Assembly (NCBI GenBank): GCA_900455085.1
Contig: UGTZ01000001.1
Span: 3,006,501-3,070,500, forward strand
Origin: Providencia rettgeri
GTDB taxonomy: Bacteria > Pseudomonadota > Gammaproteobacteria > Enterobacterales > Enterobacteriaceae
Length of the DNA stretch: 64,000 bases
Reading direction: 5' to 3'
Shown here one piece after another: positions 24,888 through 34,466 of the stretch; position 1 is the first letter of the stretch; each line of letters starts with the position of its first letter. The position numbers and the translations under genes are program-made. Under the pieces are notes generated by a model. It did no database searches, had not been told where the DNA came from, and worked only from the letters and a program-made list of their open reading frames with translations.

Positions 24888-25205
24888 ATGATCACCAGTA
24901 AATATGGAATCGGGCAACAAGTTAGACACAAACTTCTCGGCTACTTAGGCGTTGTTGTAGATGTAGACGCTGAGTATTCGCTCGAACAACCACATGATGA
25001 TGATATTGCCGCTAACAGCACACTACGCGATCTACCTTGGTATCATGTTGTTATGGAAGATGACAATGGGGATGCTGTTCATACTTATTTGGCCGAAGCT
25101 CAAATTACCTATGAAACCGCAGAAGACCATCCAGAACAACCATCAATGGATGAACTAGCGGAATCAATAAGGTCTCAGTTGCAAGCACCTCGCCTTCGCA
25201 ACTAA
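24888..25205 (+). CDS. hspQ: Heat shock protein HspQ
   Basis: HspQ is a small heat-shock protein that acts as a specificity factor for Lon protease and binds hemimethylated oriC DNA. The 105-residue product has YGIGQQVRHKLLGYLGVVVDVD, LPWYHVVMEDDNG (shortened) and the C-terminal SMDELAESIRSQLQAPRLRN. Tandem ATG codons at 24885 and 24888 follow AGGAGG; I take the second by homology. The sigma-32 promoter upstream supports heat induction. Confidence 0.93.
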   Translation: MITSKYGIGQQVRHKLLGYLGVVVDVDAEYSLEQPHDDDIAANSTLRDLPWYHVVMEDDNGDAVHTYLAEAQITYETAEDHPEQPSMDELAESIRSQLQAPRLRN

Positions 25206-25242
25206 CCTGCAAATATCGATATTGTTATTTATGAACGCAACC

Positions 25243-25274
25243 GTAAAGCAGCTAACAAGCTGCTTTACTTTTTA
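25243..25274. terminator. Terminator between hspQ and yccU
   Basis: GTAAAGCAGC pairs perfectly with GCTGCTTTAC and is followed by TTTTT on the plus strand. It separates convergent hspQ and yccU. Confidence 0.85.
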
Positions 25275-25289
25275 ATGCTAAAATGTAGT

Positions 25290-25703
25290 TTATTTTTCAA
25301 GGCCTAATGCAGGGATTTCTTGTTTTGGGCATTTATCCATAACAAACTGTAAACCTGCCTGCAAAGCGATTTTTTGCGCTTCTTCGCTAATCACGCCTTT
25401 TTGTAACCACAAAACTTTAGCTTTTACTTCTACCGCTTCCCTGGCTACTCCTATTGCAGCTTCTGCATTACGAAATACATCGACCATATCAATAGGCTCT
25501 GGTATATCACTAAGCTTTTCGTATACAAGCTGCCCTAATAAAGTTTGCCCTGCCAATTTTGGGCTCACTGGAATAACGGTATAGCCTTGATGCAAAAGAT
25601 ATTCCATAACTTCATAACTCGGCCTATTTGCTTTATCACTCGCCCCAACTAAAGCGATAGTCCGAACACTCTTTAAAATTTCAGCAATTTCTTGATCTCT
25701 CAT
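25290..25703 (-). CDS. yccU: CoA-binding domain protein YccU
   Basis: A 137-residue Rossmann-type CoA-binding protein with the nucleotide loop ALVGASDKANRPSYEV and MVDVFRNAEAA, ending in VMDKCPKQEIPALGLEK. The length equals E. coli YccU. The exact role is not known. I start at ATG 25703, preceded by GGGAG, rather than at an upstream TTG. Confidence 0.92.
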   Translation of the reverse strand: MRDQEIAEILKSVRTIALVGASDKANRPSYEVMEYLLHQGYTVIPVSPKLAGQTLLGQLVYEKLSDIPEPIDMVDVFRNAEAAIGVAREAVEVKAKVLWLQKGVISEEAQKIALQAGLQFVMDKCPKQEIPALGLEK

Positions 25704-25817
25704 CAAAATATCTCCCAAAATCTATAAACTATTCATTAGCATTATGATATATGTTGTATATCTTTGCTCATTCAATTTTTAAAGATGTCTATCTCGCATC
25801 TTATTTAAGGGAATATC

Positions 25818-26276
25818 ATGGAATCAACTACCCGTAAAATTACAGCCTCAAAAAATATTGCTTTGGTTGCCCATGACCACTGTAAACCCTCATTATTATC
25901 TTGGACTAAGAAAAACAATGAACGGCTTCAAACTCACAATTTATATGCAACAGGAACAACCGGTAATTTAATTAACCAGCACACTGGATTGCCAGTTACC
26001 AGTATGTTAAGTGGCCCAATGGGGGGAGACCAACAAATAGGTTCAATGATTGCAGAACAAAAAATCGACCTATTGATTTTCTTCTGGGACCCTCTTAATG
26101 CAGTACCTCATGACCCAGATGTTAAAGCTTTACTACGCTTAGCCACAGTTTGGAATATTCCTGTCGCAACCAACCCTGCAACCGCTGATTTTTTAATTAC
26201 CTCCCCCTATTTTGATAATGCGATAGACATTGTTATTCCTGATTACCAAAGCTACTTAACTAAACGGACTAACTAA
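25818..26276 (+). CDS. mgsA: Methylglyoxal synthase
   Basis: MgsA converts dihydroxyacetone phosphate to methylglyoxal and phosphate, a bypass of lower glycolysis under phosphate limitation. The 152-residue product equals the E. coli length. It has VAHDHCK, the phosphate-binding TGTTGNLI, SGPMGGDQQIG with the catalytic Asp and FFWDPLNAVPHDPDV. AAGGG precedes the ATG. Confidence 0.96.
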   Translation: MESTTRKITASKNIALVAHDHCKPSLLSWTKKNNERLQTHNLYATGTTGNLINQHTGLPVTSMLSGPMGGDQQIGSMIAEQKIDLLIFFWDPLNAVPHDPDVKALLRLATVWNIPVATNPATADFLITSPYFDNAIDIVIPDYQSYLTKRTN

Positions 26277-26285
26277 TCTATCAAT

Positions 26286-26316
26286 ATTAAGCGCCACAAC
26301 ATTCTGGCGCTTAATA
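26286..26316. terminator. Terminator between mgsA and helD
   Basis: ATTAAGCGCCA pairs with TGGCGCTTAAT around an eight-base loop, between convergent genes. The flanking T runs are short. Confidence 0.65.
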
Positions 26317-26331
26317 CAAAATAAGATTACC

Positions 26332-28383
26332 TTAAGGTTTCTTTTGCTTTGGAACACCCAATTGCTTGAGTTCATCAACAAATTCTGACGGCTTTTCTGG
26401 ATGATAAAGCAACCAAACTCGCTGCTTAGCCCGTGTTAATGCAACATATAGCAAACGTCTTTCTTCTGCATGGTCAAAATCTTCTGGCTTAGGCAGTAAT
26501 GCTTGCTCAATAATTGATTCTCGCGCAGGAGCAGGGAAACCATCCTTTCCACTATTCAAACCACAAATTATCACATGGTCTGCTTGCTGCCCTTTTGAGG
26601 CATGAATAGTCATAAACTGAATATTTAATTTTGGCCAACGGGTCTTGGCTTTACCTAATATATTAGGTTTTAAATAATGATAGCGAGCGAGCACTAATAT
26701 CGTTTCATCATCAAGAACATAACCACTCATTTTATCCAATAAACGTTCCAGTGCATCTTCATACAGAAGAATAACGGATTTTTTATTTCCTTTAGTTAAG
26801 CTATTCAATGGCTTATCTAACTGCATAGGGTTTTGTAAAATAAACTGATTAGCAACCTCACCTATACGCTCATTAAAACGATAAGTTGTGTCTAAAGCGC
26901 AAAGTTCTCCAATACCAAAGTTATGTTCAAACGATGTGGTTAAGTCTAATTCTGCGCCACTAAACCGGTAGATAGCTTGCCAATCATCTCCAACAGCAAA
27001 TAACGTTGTTTGCTTATTCTGCTTGCGTAGTACTTGCAATAACTTAGCGCGAAGAGGAGAAATATCTTGAAACTCATCAACTAAAATATGTTTCCATGGG
27101 CTAATAAAACGCCCTTTTTCTAGAATATTGATGGCCTGATGAATTAATCCTGAAAAATCAATTGCGCCTTCATCTTTCAATGCGCTTTTCCACGCTTTCA
27201 ATAACGGCGCCATTAAACGAATACGTTTTTGGAAAAGATCTCTTATTTCTTCCGCCGTATTCTCAATCATGTCCTTCTGGCTACCACCATGCATACGCAT
27301 TAAGCTTAGCCAACGGTCTAACCGAGTAGCGACTTTAGTGCTAATTTTTTCGTCTTTCCAGAATTCACCGTCTGGAATTTTCCATTGTAACCCTTCAGAA
27401 AGCCATTCACGCCACCCTTTTGCTTGCGCTTTCTTAGCCGAACATTGTTCCCGCCATTCATTTAATAATAATGTATGCCGTTTTTGAGTATCTGTTTCTA
27501 ACTCACTAATCACGGGCGATTTTTTGCTACCTTCACGAATAATGTGTAAAGCAAGAGCATGAAAAGTTTTTGCTTCAATATCTTGTTGTAGGCATGAGTG
27601 AATACGTTCGTTCATTTCATCCGCAGCTTTACGACCAAAAGCCAGCAAGAGAATTTGTTCTGGTTTTGCCAAACCTCGCAAGATAAGCCAACCCGCTCTG
27701 GCGACTAGGACTGATGTTTTACCACTTCCAGCCCCCGCCAGCACTAATACATTATCCTCACCATTGATCACAGATAAGGACTGAGAATAATTGAGAGGTG
27801 ATGTTTCTACTTGCTGGAAAAAATCGTGATAACGAACTAAAACAGACTCACACCAATAGTCATTAATTTGTTTTCGACATTCTTGGCTGTTATTTAGCCA
27901 ATTCAGGCATTCTTGATACTGTGATGCACAATTTTCAAACAATGAAATGCGTGCTAAAGGCATAGGCAATGATGAGAACTTTTGTGATATTTTATCCTTT
28001 ATTTCAGCCAATTGATGTAATGTCAACCAATGATCTTGCTGAGTCAATTGTTCAATCGTATTAACTAACTCAGTCAATACATGAGCACTGATTTGACTCA
28101 TTTCAGTGCTCCATTGCTGCCATTTTTCATTTAAATAATGGTAAAAGCGCTGAGTTTGTTTCCATTCCGTGCCATGTAAACGAACAACCTGTTCATTCAC
28201 AATTTCAAATTCTAACTCCCCCCAAACAATCCCTCTCTTACAACGAAGATCAATGAGTTCATTAAATGGGATAAGATATTGGTGGTTTTCACCACTGACT
28301 TCAATACCTGCGTTGAGTAAGCGAACCCGATTGTAGGGATGCTGAGCCAGACGCTGTCCAATCTGTGTTGATTTCAGTTCCAT
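26332..28383 (-). CDS. helD: DNA helicase IV
   Basis: HelD is a 3'-5' UvrD-family helicase acting in RecF-type recombination. The 683-residue product matches E. coli (684). It has an N-terminal extension domain, Walker A LAGAGSGKTSVLVARAG, the Q/DEFQ-type box ILVDEFQDISP, FAVGDDWQAIYRFSG, FMTIHASKGQQADHV and RRLLYVALTRAK. I start at ATG 28383 (MELKSTQIG) by homology; a frame extending to 28461 has no good start. It is divergent from yccS. Confidence 0.95.
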   Translation of the reverse strand: MELKSTQIGQRLAQHPYNRVRLLNAGIEVSGENHQYLIPFNELIDLRCKRGIVWGELEFEIVNEQVVRLHGTEWKQTQRFYHYLNEKWQQWSTEMSQISAHVLTELVNTIEQLTQQDHWLTLHQLAEIKDKISQKFSSLPMPLARISLFENCASQYQECLNWLNNSQECRKQINDYWCESVLVRYHDFFQQVETSPLNYSQSLSVINGEDNVLVLAGAGSGKTSVLVARAGWLILRGLAKPEQILLLAFGRKAADEMNERIHSCLQQDIEAKTFHALALHIIREGSKKSPVISELETDTQKRHTLLLNEWREQCSAKKAQAKGWREWLSEGLQWKIPDGEFWKDEKISTKVATRLDRWLSLMRMHGGSQKDMIENTAEEIRDLFQKRIRLMAPLLKAWKSALKDEGAIDFSGLIHQAINILEKGRFISPWKHILVDEFQDISPLRAKLLQVLRKQNKQTTLFAVGDDWQAIYRFSGAELDLTTSFEHNFGIGELCALDTTYRFNERIGEVANQFILQNPMQLDKPLNSLTKGNKKSVILLYEDALERLLDKMSGYVLDDETILVLARYHYLKPNILGKAKTRWPKLNIQFMTIHASKGQQADHVIICGLNSGKDGFPAPARESIIEQALLPKPEDFDHAEERRLLYVALTRAKQRVWLLYHPEKPSEFVDELKQLGVPKQKKP

Positions 28384-28506
28384 ACGTCCTGCACCTGAGA
28401 AAATCAATGACAAAAATACGGTTGGCTTGATTCCAAACGGTTTTTTATTCCTTGCAAACAAGCTATCCTATATAGATTAAGGCTTGTCTTACCTTTGAGG
28501 TACTTT

Positions 28507-30657
28507 GTGTTAACACTGCTTACCAGTTATCGTCGTGTGCTATATAACAGCCATATTTTATATTATATCCGAATATTTATAGCCCTGACAGGCGCAACCT
28601 TAGTGCCATGGTTGTTAGGTCAAGAGCCTAAAATCACCATCCCACTCACATTGGGTGTCGTTGCTGCAGCACTAACTGACTTAGATGATAGGCTAACTGG
28701 TAGAATAAAAAATTTAATTATTACACTTTTTTGCTTTTTTATTGCATCTGTTTCTATTGAACTTCTTTTTCCCTATCCTTTATTTTTCTTTTTTGGCCTC
28801 GCATTTTCTACGTGTGGCTTTATTCTTCTTGGTGCTTTAGGACAGCGATACGCTACCATCGCATTTGGTGCACTATTAATTGCCATTTATACCATGCTCG
28901 GCGTACCCATTTTTGATACTTGGTACCAACAACCCGCATTATTACTGACAGGGGCAATTTGGTATAATATTTTAACCTTGATTGGGCATATTTTATTTCC
29001 TGTAAGGCCATTACAAGATGCAATAACCCAATGTTATCAGCAACTTTCAGCTTATTTAGACGCAAAAGCTAACTTATTTGATCCTGATTTAGAAGATGAC
29101 TACCAACGCTCTGTTTATGATTTAGCATTAGTAAACAGCCACTTGGTTAGCACCATGAACCAAGCAAAAATTGCATTATTGAGTCGATTAAAAGGGGATC
29201 GGGGACAAAAAGGTACACGAAATTCGCTACAATATTATTTTGTTGCTCAAGACATTCACGAACGAGCAAGTTCATCCCACATACAATATCAACAGCTTAG
29301 CCGCACTTTACGTCACTGTGATATTTTATTTCGTTTTCAACGCCTATTAACCATGCAAGCGAGAGCCTGCCAACAAGTTGCTCAATCTGTTTTATGGCGT
29401 AAACAATACCAACATAATCCTCGTTTTGAACGTACCTTCGCTTACATTGAAAAATCGCTACAGCTACTAAAACAGCAATCGCCTGAACTTCATGAAATTA
29501 AAGCCCTGTATAACCTACTTAAAAACTTAAAAGGAATTGATGTTCAGCTTAAAGGCTTGAGCCTTGAGCAAAGTGCATGGCAGCAAAATAATAAACAGAT
29601 AGAGCAGTTATCTGATGAATCGTTATCAGGTATTAGTGATATTATTTCGCGGGTTAAGCACCATTTAACGCCAAAATCATCTTTATTTCGTCATGCAGTA
29701 AGAATGTCAATTCTCCTTTGTACTGGCTATATTATTATCCAACTATTTGATATGGAAAGAGGATATTGGATATTACTCACTAGCTTATTTGTATGCCAAC
29801 CTAACTACAGCGCCACTAAACGCCGCTTAGCCCTTCGCATAATAGGAACTATTGTTGGTATTCTCATTGGTTTACCTTTGCTGAATTTAATCCCCTCAAT
29901 GGAAGGGCAACTTACGCTAATCGTTATTTCTGGCTTACTGTTTTTTATGTTTCGCAGTAGCCAATATGCCCAAGCAACATTATTTATCACACTTCTTGTT
30001 TTGTTTTGTTTTAATCTATTGGGCGAAGGGTTTGATGTTGCACTTCCACGGATCATTGACACATTAATAGGTTGTTTTATCGCATTACTTGCCGTCAGCT
30101 TTATTTGGCCAGATTGGAAATTCCGCCAACTCCCCCAAATCATTCAAAAAACCATGGATAGCAACTGCCGTTATTTAGATGCTATTTTACAGCAATACTA
30201 CCAAGGTAAAGACAACCGCCTTGAGTATCGAGTTGCTCGTAGAGATGCACACAATAATGATGCAGAGTTTGCATCGATTGTTTCCAATATGGCTTCTGAC
30301 CCTAAGTCTTATCGAATCACCCAAGAACAAGCATTTCGCCTTCTTTGCTTAAACCATACTTTACTCAGTTATATTTCAGCATTAGGTGCACATCGTGAAA
30401 AAATGCAAAATGAAAGTAATCTTTCATTACTCAACGACGCTATTTGCTATGTTGAATCGTCCTTGCAAATCACAACCATTGACCCATTAGTTATTGATGA
30501 AAAGTCAGATAAACTTCGCCATAGTCTATTACACCGCATAGATGATATTTCAACAAGTGATGACGAAAAAACGTTGCTTATCATGGAGCAAACTAAGTTA
30601 TTACTTGAACTAATCCCTGAGATACAGCAAATCATTCGTACTATCAGTGCGACATAA
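28507..30657 (+). CDS. yccS: YccS/YhfK family inner membrane protein
   Basis: A 716-residue protein of the FUSC family with two membrane blocks (about residues 15-160 and 395-530). It contains LTLGVVAAALTDLDDRLTG, GQRYATIAFGALLIAIYTML, MERGYWILLTSLFVCQPNYSATKRR (shortened) and LPRIIDTLIGC. Transport function is presumed but not shown. I start at GTG 28507, six bases after TGAGG; this aligns with the E. coli start, and a TTG at 28495 overlaps the ribosome site. Confidence 0.92.
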   Translation: MLTLLTSYRRVLYNSHILYYIRIFIALTGATLVPWLLGQEPKITIPLTLGVVAAALTDLDDRLTGRIKNLIITLFCFFIASVSIELLFPYPLFFFFGLAFSTCGFILLGALGQRYATIAFGALLIAIYTMLGVPIFDTWYQQPALLLTGAIWYNILTLIGHILFPVRPLQDAITQCYQQLSAYLDAKANLFDPDLEDDYQRSVYDLALVNSHLVSTMNQAKIALLSRLKGDRGQKGTRNSLQYYFVAQDIHERASSSHIQYQQLSRTLRHCDILFRFQRLLTMQARACQQVAQSVLWRKQYQHNPRFERTFAYIEKSLQLLKQQSPELHEIKALYNLLKNLKGIDVQLKGLSLEQSAWQQNNKQIEQLSDESLSGISDIISRVKHHLTPKSSLFRHAVRMSILLCTGYIIIQLFDMERGYWILLTSLFVCQPNYSATKRRLALRIIGTIVGILIGLPLLNLIPSMEGQLTLIVISGLLFFMFRSSQYAQATLFITLLVLFCFNLLGEGFDVALPRIIDTLIGCFIALLAVSFIWPDWKFRQLPQIIQKTMDSNCRYLDAILQQYYQGKDNRLEYRVARRDAHNNDAEFASIVSNMASDPKSYRITQEQAFRLLCLNHTLLSYISALGAHREKMQNESNLSLLNDAICYVESSLQITTIDPLVIDEKSDKLRHSLLHRIDDISTSDDEKTLLIMEQTKLLLELIPEIQQIIRTISAT

Positions 30658-30664
30658 ATATACC

Positions 30665-30701
30665 GATGAGCGGGTATTAAAATTCTCAATACCCACTCAT
30701 C
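30665..30701. terminator. Terminator between yccS and sxy
   Basis: GATGAGCGGGTATT pairs with AATACCCACTCATC (one bulge), between convergent genes. Confidence 0.75.
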
Positions 30702-30760
30702 TTCATATAGCGTATATGTAATATTGATTATATTAATAGTAAAAGTCGTTTTCAGTGAGT

Positions 30761-31375
30761 TTAGGCTGACGTCAACTCAAAGCTATTATACCAAGCAATT
30801 AGCTCTTGTTTGATATCCTTAGGCAAAACAGCACTATGACACCCTTCTATTGCAGCTGCTAAGCCAATTAGTAGCTTGATACTGGGGTTATTCCTACCAT
30901 GTTTTTTTAGCTTCATAAAACAAGCCTTTGCGCCCATCATGCGCAAATCATCAACATGAGCCACACCAATTTTCCCTAGAGCACGCTCAACTGACATATT
31001 CATATTGGGTAAATCCTTTATACGCATGGTCATTGATTGCTTTTGTTTTAATTCCTCGATAGCTGAACGGTACGCCAACGCAATATATTGGAGAAACAAA
31101 ACTTCGTCATACCAAACTTGTTCCGAAAGTTGATAGTACCGCATTTCCAATGGAATCCCTTTTTTACTATAAACTAACCGATTAAACCCTAACGCTTCAA
31201 AGTGGCTCCTCGCCACTAAACAACCACGCAAATAAAAACAACCATCAAGTACCAGCCCCACAATTGCATCATCGACTAGTAAACAAAATCCACCAAAATG
31301 ATTTTTACGTTTTAATGCGCCAAATTGACTTAACAAACCGGATAAATAAAAAATTTTTTCTTCTTCTAACAACAT
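30761..31375 (-). CDS. sxy: Competence regulator Sxy/TfoX
   Basis: Sxy acts with CRP at CRP-S sites to switch on DNA-uptake genes. The 204-residue product has both TfoX domains: an N-terminal part with FGGFCLLVDDAIVGLV and LGFNRLVYSKKG, and a C-terminal part with IKDLPNMNMSVERALGKIGV and MMGAKACFMKLKK. I start at ATG 31375 with AGGAG seven bases upstream. It is divergent from sulA, as in E. coli. Confidence 0.93.
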   Translation of the reverse strand: MLLEEEKIFYLSGLLSQFGALKRKNHFGGFCLLVDDAIVGLVLDGCFYLRGCLVARSHFEALGFNRLVYSKKGIPLEMRYYQLSEQVWYDEVLFLQYIALAYRSAIEELKQKQSMTMRIKDLPNMNMSVERALGKIGVAHVDDLRMMGAKACFMKLKKHGRNNPSIKLLIGLAAAIEGCHSAVLPKDIKQELIAWYNSFELTSA

Positions 31376-31571
31376 TACCAAACTCCTTTTTGGGTATGCT
31401 CAATTTTCATCCTTTAGAAAATTAATTTTATAATTTCTTTTTTTACAGATAATTACGCGTAACCAATTTTGAGAGTTTCCATAAAAAATGCCAAGAAGAA
31501 TGCGGAGAAAAACAACAAAGTTGCGAAGCGCTTTGAAAAAATAGTCTTGATATTGGATGGATATACAGTTA

Positions 31572-31587
31572 CTGTATGTTCATACAG
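31572..31587 (+). promoter_or_regulatory. LexA (SOS) box of sulA
   Basis: CTGTATGTTCATACAG matches the LexA consensus CTGT-N8-ACAG. It ends 19 bases before the sulA ATG, so LexA would cover the promoter. Confidence 0.93.
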
Positions 31588-31606
31588 CATTGTAACGAGG
31601 TAAATT

Positions 31607-32128
31607 ATGAGCATCTATTCTTGGAACAACTCAACAGAACATTCTCTTAATAATTACGCACAATCAATCCCTGCTACAGGGCTTACCAATAGCTCTATGC
31701 AACAAGGTATGGTGAGCGAACTTGTTTACGATGAAAAACACCCTATTATGGATTATATTTTATTACCAATGCTTCGTCAGTTTGGGGTTCAATCGCGCTG
31801 GTTACTTTGGCTAAGTCCAAATAAAAGGCTAAGTAAACACTGGTTAGAACAATCAGGTATACCTACTCATAAAGTTATGCAATTAAATCATATGGAAGAT
31901 ATCACTACGATTGATGCCATGGAAAAAGCACTAAGAAGTGGTAATTATAGTGTGGTTCTAGGGTGGCTACCGGAAATAAGCGAGCAAGATTTTGTTCGCT
32001 TACAATGTGCAGCTCAAGAAGGTCGTTCTATCGGTTTAATTATGCGTCCACAGGGAACATATAATATTGTTAGTACACATGCAGGACAGCCAAACCACTT
32101 AAAAATTCACTCAAATCATTATCACTAG
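31607..32128 (+). CDS. sulA: SOS cell division inhibitor SulA
   Basis: SulA binds FtsZ and blocks septation after DNA damage; Lon degrades it. The 173-residue product has LPMLRQFGVQSRWLLWLSP and LGWLPEISEQDFVRLQ, and ends in a His-rich tail (SNHYH) needed for Lon recognition. GAGG lies before the ATG. The LexA box upstream predicts SOS induction. Confidence 0.95.
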   Translation: MSIYSWNNSTEHSLNNYAQSIPATGLTNSSMQQGMVSELVYDEKHPIMDYILLPMLRQFGVQSRWLLWLSPNKRLSKHWLEQSGIPTHKVMQLNHMEDITTIDAMEKALRSGNYSVVLGWLPEISEQDFVRLQCAAQEGRSIGLIMRPQGTYNIVSTHAGQPNHLKIHSNHYH

Positions 32129-32483
32129 CTAAGATTAAGAATTTTCTTACTAAATTTAACCTTTAGAAATATTTATCTCTAAAGTTAAATTAAAAGTATT
32201 GTAGATCAATCAGATAGATAAAAAATAATCATTACGAAAAATATACATATCTCTCTGATTTATACACTAAAAAAATACTTTTTTTAACGATTATTGCTCA
32301 CTCTACTTGTATCTTTTTAAGTTCGTTGTAGACTTTAGCTTGTTCGGCTTATGGCATTATTTTTTTACTTTTATTATTTTTTTGTAGATAATGTCTGCGA
32401 AACCTAGCAAGTAAATTAAACCAATGGCATATAATAAGGCTCAGCGAAGCCAAGCCAATATTGGATGATAACGAGGCGTAAAA
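32129..32483. other. ompA leader region
   Basis: A long AT-rich region precedes ompA. The ompA leader is expected to lie here; the ribosome site region (GATAACGAGGCGTAAAAATG) is almost identical to E. coli. No gene is seen. Confidence 0.5.
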
Positions 32484-33572
32484 ATGAAAAAAACAGCTAT
32501 CGCAGTAGCAGTGGCAGTAGCAGCTTTTGCAACCGTTGCACAAGCAGCTCCAAAAGATAACACTTGGTATACCGGTGCTAAATTAGGTTGGTCTCACTAT
32601 GAAGATACTAGCCTGAACCCAGCAAAAACTGGTACAGACTATGCAGGTTGGGGCACTGTTGGTAACAGCACTGACCGTGACACAATCGGTGCAGGTGCCT
32701 ACGCTGGTTACCAATATAACCAATACTTAGGCTTTGAGCTAGGCTACGATTGGTTCGGTAAAATGAAATACAAAGGCGCTGGTAACAGCGGTGACCTGAA
32801 ATCTATGGGTGTTTCATTAACTACCAAATTAAGCTATCCAATCATTGATGACTTAGACGTTTACACTCGTTTAGGTGGTATGGTTTACCGTACTGAAGCT
32901 AAAGCTCACCAAAATGGCGAACGTTTCAAAGAAACTGACACTGGCGTTGCACCTGTATACGCATTGGGTCTTGAGTACGCAATCACTCCAGAGTGGGCGA
33001 CTCGTTTAGACTACCAATGGGTTAGCAACTTAGGTGACAAAGACAATATCGGTACTCGTCCAGACAACGGTATGTTGAGTGTTGGTGTTGCTTACCGTTT
33101 CGGTCAAGCTGATGCTCCAGTTGTTGCTCCAGCTCCAGTTGTAGCTCCAGCTCCAGTTGTTGAAAACAAACGTTTTACACTGCGTTCAGACGTTCTGTTT
33201 AATTTCAACAAAGCAAGCCTGAAACCAGAAGGTCAAGAAGCTCTGAATGAGCTGTACAACGAACTTAGCAGCATCGACCCAACTCAAGGTCGCGTACTGG
33301 TAGTTGGTTTCACTGACCGTATCGGTTCACAAAACTACAACCTGCCACTGTCACAAAAACGTGCTCAGTCTGTAGTTGACTACTTAGTTGCTAAAGGCGT
33401 TCCAGCTAGCGCAATCGCTGCAGAAGGTCGTGGTAAAGAAGATCCAGTAACTGGTAACAAATGTGACGATGTTAAAGGCCGTGCTGCTCTGATCGAGTGT
33501 TTAGCGCCAGACCGTCGCGTTGAAATCGAAATCCAAGGTACAACTGAAGTTGTAACTCAACCAGGTGCTTAA
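32484..33572 (+). CDS. ompA: Outer membrane porin OmpA
   Basis: OmpA links the outer membrane to peptidoglycan and is a major surface protein. The 362-residue product has a 21-residue signal (ending AQA), an eight-strand barrel to about residue 205 and a Pro-Ala-Val hinge made of three APAPVV-type repeats. The C-terminal peptidoglycan-binding domain has LFNFNKASLKPEG, NLPLSQKRAQSVVDYL and a Cys pair (NKCDD, LIECL). A strong terminator follows. Confidence 0.97.
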   Translation: MKKTAIAVAVAVAAFATVAQAAPKDNTWYTGAKLGWSHYEDTSLNPAKTGTDYAGWGTVGNSTDRDTIGAGAYAGYQYNQYLGFELGYDWFGKMKYKGAGNSGDLKSMGVSLTTKLSYPIIDDLDVYTRLGGMVYRTEAKAHQNGERFKETDTGVAPVYALGLEYAITPEWATRLDYQWVSNLGDKDNIGTRPDNGMLSVGVAYRFGQADAPVVAPAPVVAPAPVVENKRFTLRSDVLFNFNKASLKPEGQEALNELYNELSSIDPTQGRVLVVGFTDRIGSQNYNLPLSQKRAQSVVDYLVAKGVPASAIAAEGRGKEDPVTGNKCDDVKGRAALIECLAPDRRVEIEIQGTTEVVTQPGA

Positions 33573-33607
33573 TTCTTAGCCCTAGTTTGAATTTCGAACT
33601 GAACATA

Positions 33608-33638
33608 AAAACCCCAATTAATATTGGGGTTTTTTTTT
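33608..33638 (+). terminator. ompA terminator
   Basis: AACCCCAAT pairs with ATTGGGGTT and runs into eight Ts. Confidence 0.9.
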
Positions 33639-33657
33639 ACTATTAGAATAATAGGAA

Positions 33658-33745
33658 CGATATAACGATATAACGATATAACGATATAACGATATAACGA
33701 TATAACGATATAACGATATAACGATATAACGATATAACGATATAA
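33658..33745. repeat. Octanucleotide tandem repeat (CGATATAA), 11 copies
   Basis: Eleven perfect head-to-tail CGATATAA units lie between the ompA terminator and the end of matP. It is non-coding. The unit is close to 0.75 helical turns and the array should be prone to slippage, so length may vary between strains. Confidence 0.95.
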
Positions 33746-33825
33746 AAATTCACTTTAAAATAAATATCTCGTAATAAAAGCATACTACTTGAATACATAC
33801 AACAGTAATGAGCCGCGGACCTTTG

Positions 33826-34293
33826 TTAATTATCCTTTTCCTTTGACGTCCCGAGGATCGCTTGCAAATCTTGCTTTAATGAGCTCATCTGACTCTCATA
33901 TTTATCTTTATGTTCCGCATCTTCAATCAACTGAATAATAGTTTCAGACAACGTTTTATTACGCTTCACTGCAAGATTAGACAAACGCTGCCACACCGAA
34001 AAATTTAAATCTATTGATTTCTTACGTGTATGGGGATGCTCTGCATTAAAATGACGTTTACGCCTCGCTCGAATACTCTGTTTCATTCGATTATCAAGCT
34101 CAGGATTCATATGCAAAGTGATCCACTTTAGTACATCAATCGGTCTATTTTCCATTTTTAGCAGCAAGTCTATCGCTTCTTTTTCTGCGCTTCTTTCTAT
34201 ATAACGGGTAATAGCTTCACCACCTCTTGCTTTATTGACGAGGTATTCCCATTTCCAGCCACATTCAAGATTTTCAAGCTGCTGATATTTCAT
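33826..34293 (-). CDS. matP: Ter macrodomain organiser MatP
   Basis: MatP binds matS sites and condenses the terminus region of the chromosome, linking it to the division machinery. The 155-residue product has MKYQQLENLECGWKWEYLV at the start, the ribbon-helix-helix region RARRKRHFNAEHPHTRKKSI and SETIIQLIEDAEHKDKYESQ, ending in a coiled coil. This window did not show me a clear matS site. It is divergent from a small membrane protein gene. Confidence 0.95.
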   Translation of the reverse strand: MKYQQLENLECGWKWEYLVNKARGGEAITRYIERSAEKEAIDLLLKMENRPIDVLKWITLHMNPELDNRMKQSIRARRKRHFNAEHPHTRKKSIDLNFSVWQRLSNLAVKRNKTLSETIIQLIEDAEHKDKYESQMSSLKQDLQAILGTSKEKDN

Positions 34294-34466
34294 AATTTTT
34301 CCTGAAGAAAATTGAACCTATCTTTATATTAGCAAGATTATAAACAAAATACTCAAGCAGATATTCGATTTAGTAGAATATTCACTTTTTCAGTAAAGAA
34401 GACAACCTACCCTTGTGAAAATAGTGTACAATCTGCCCCTATCTGTTAACAAATTAATAAAACTGC

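Noticed and set aside
33658..33745. Possible CRISPR array or iteron origin
   Set aside because: Perfect 8-bp head-to-tail units without spacers, no replication gene nearby.
33746..33825. matS site near matP
   Set aside because: I looked for GTGAC-N3-GTCAC-type sequences around matP and saw none clear enough to report.
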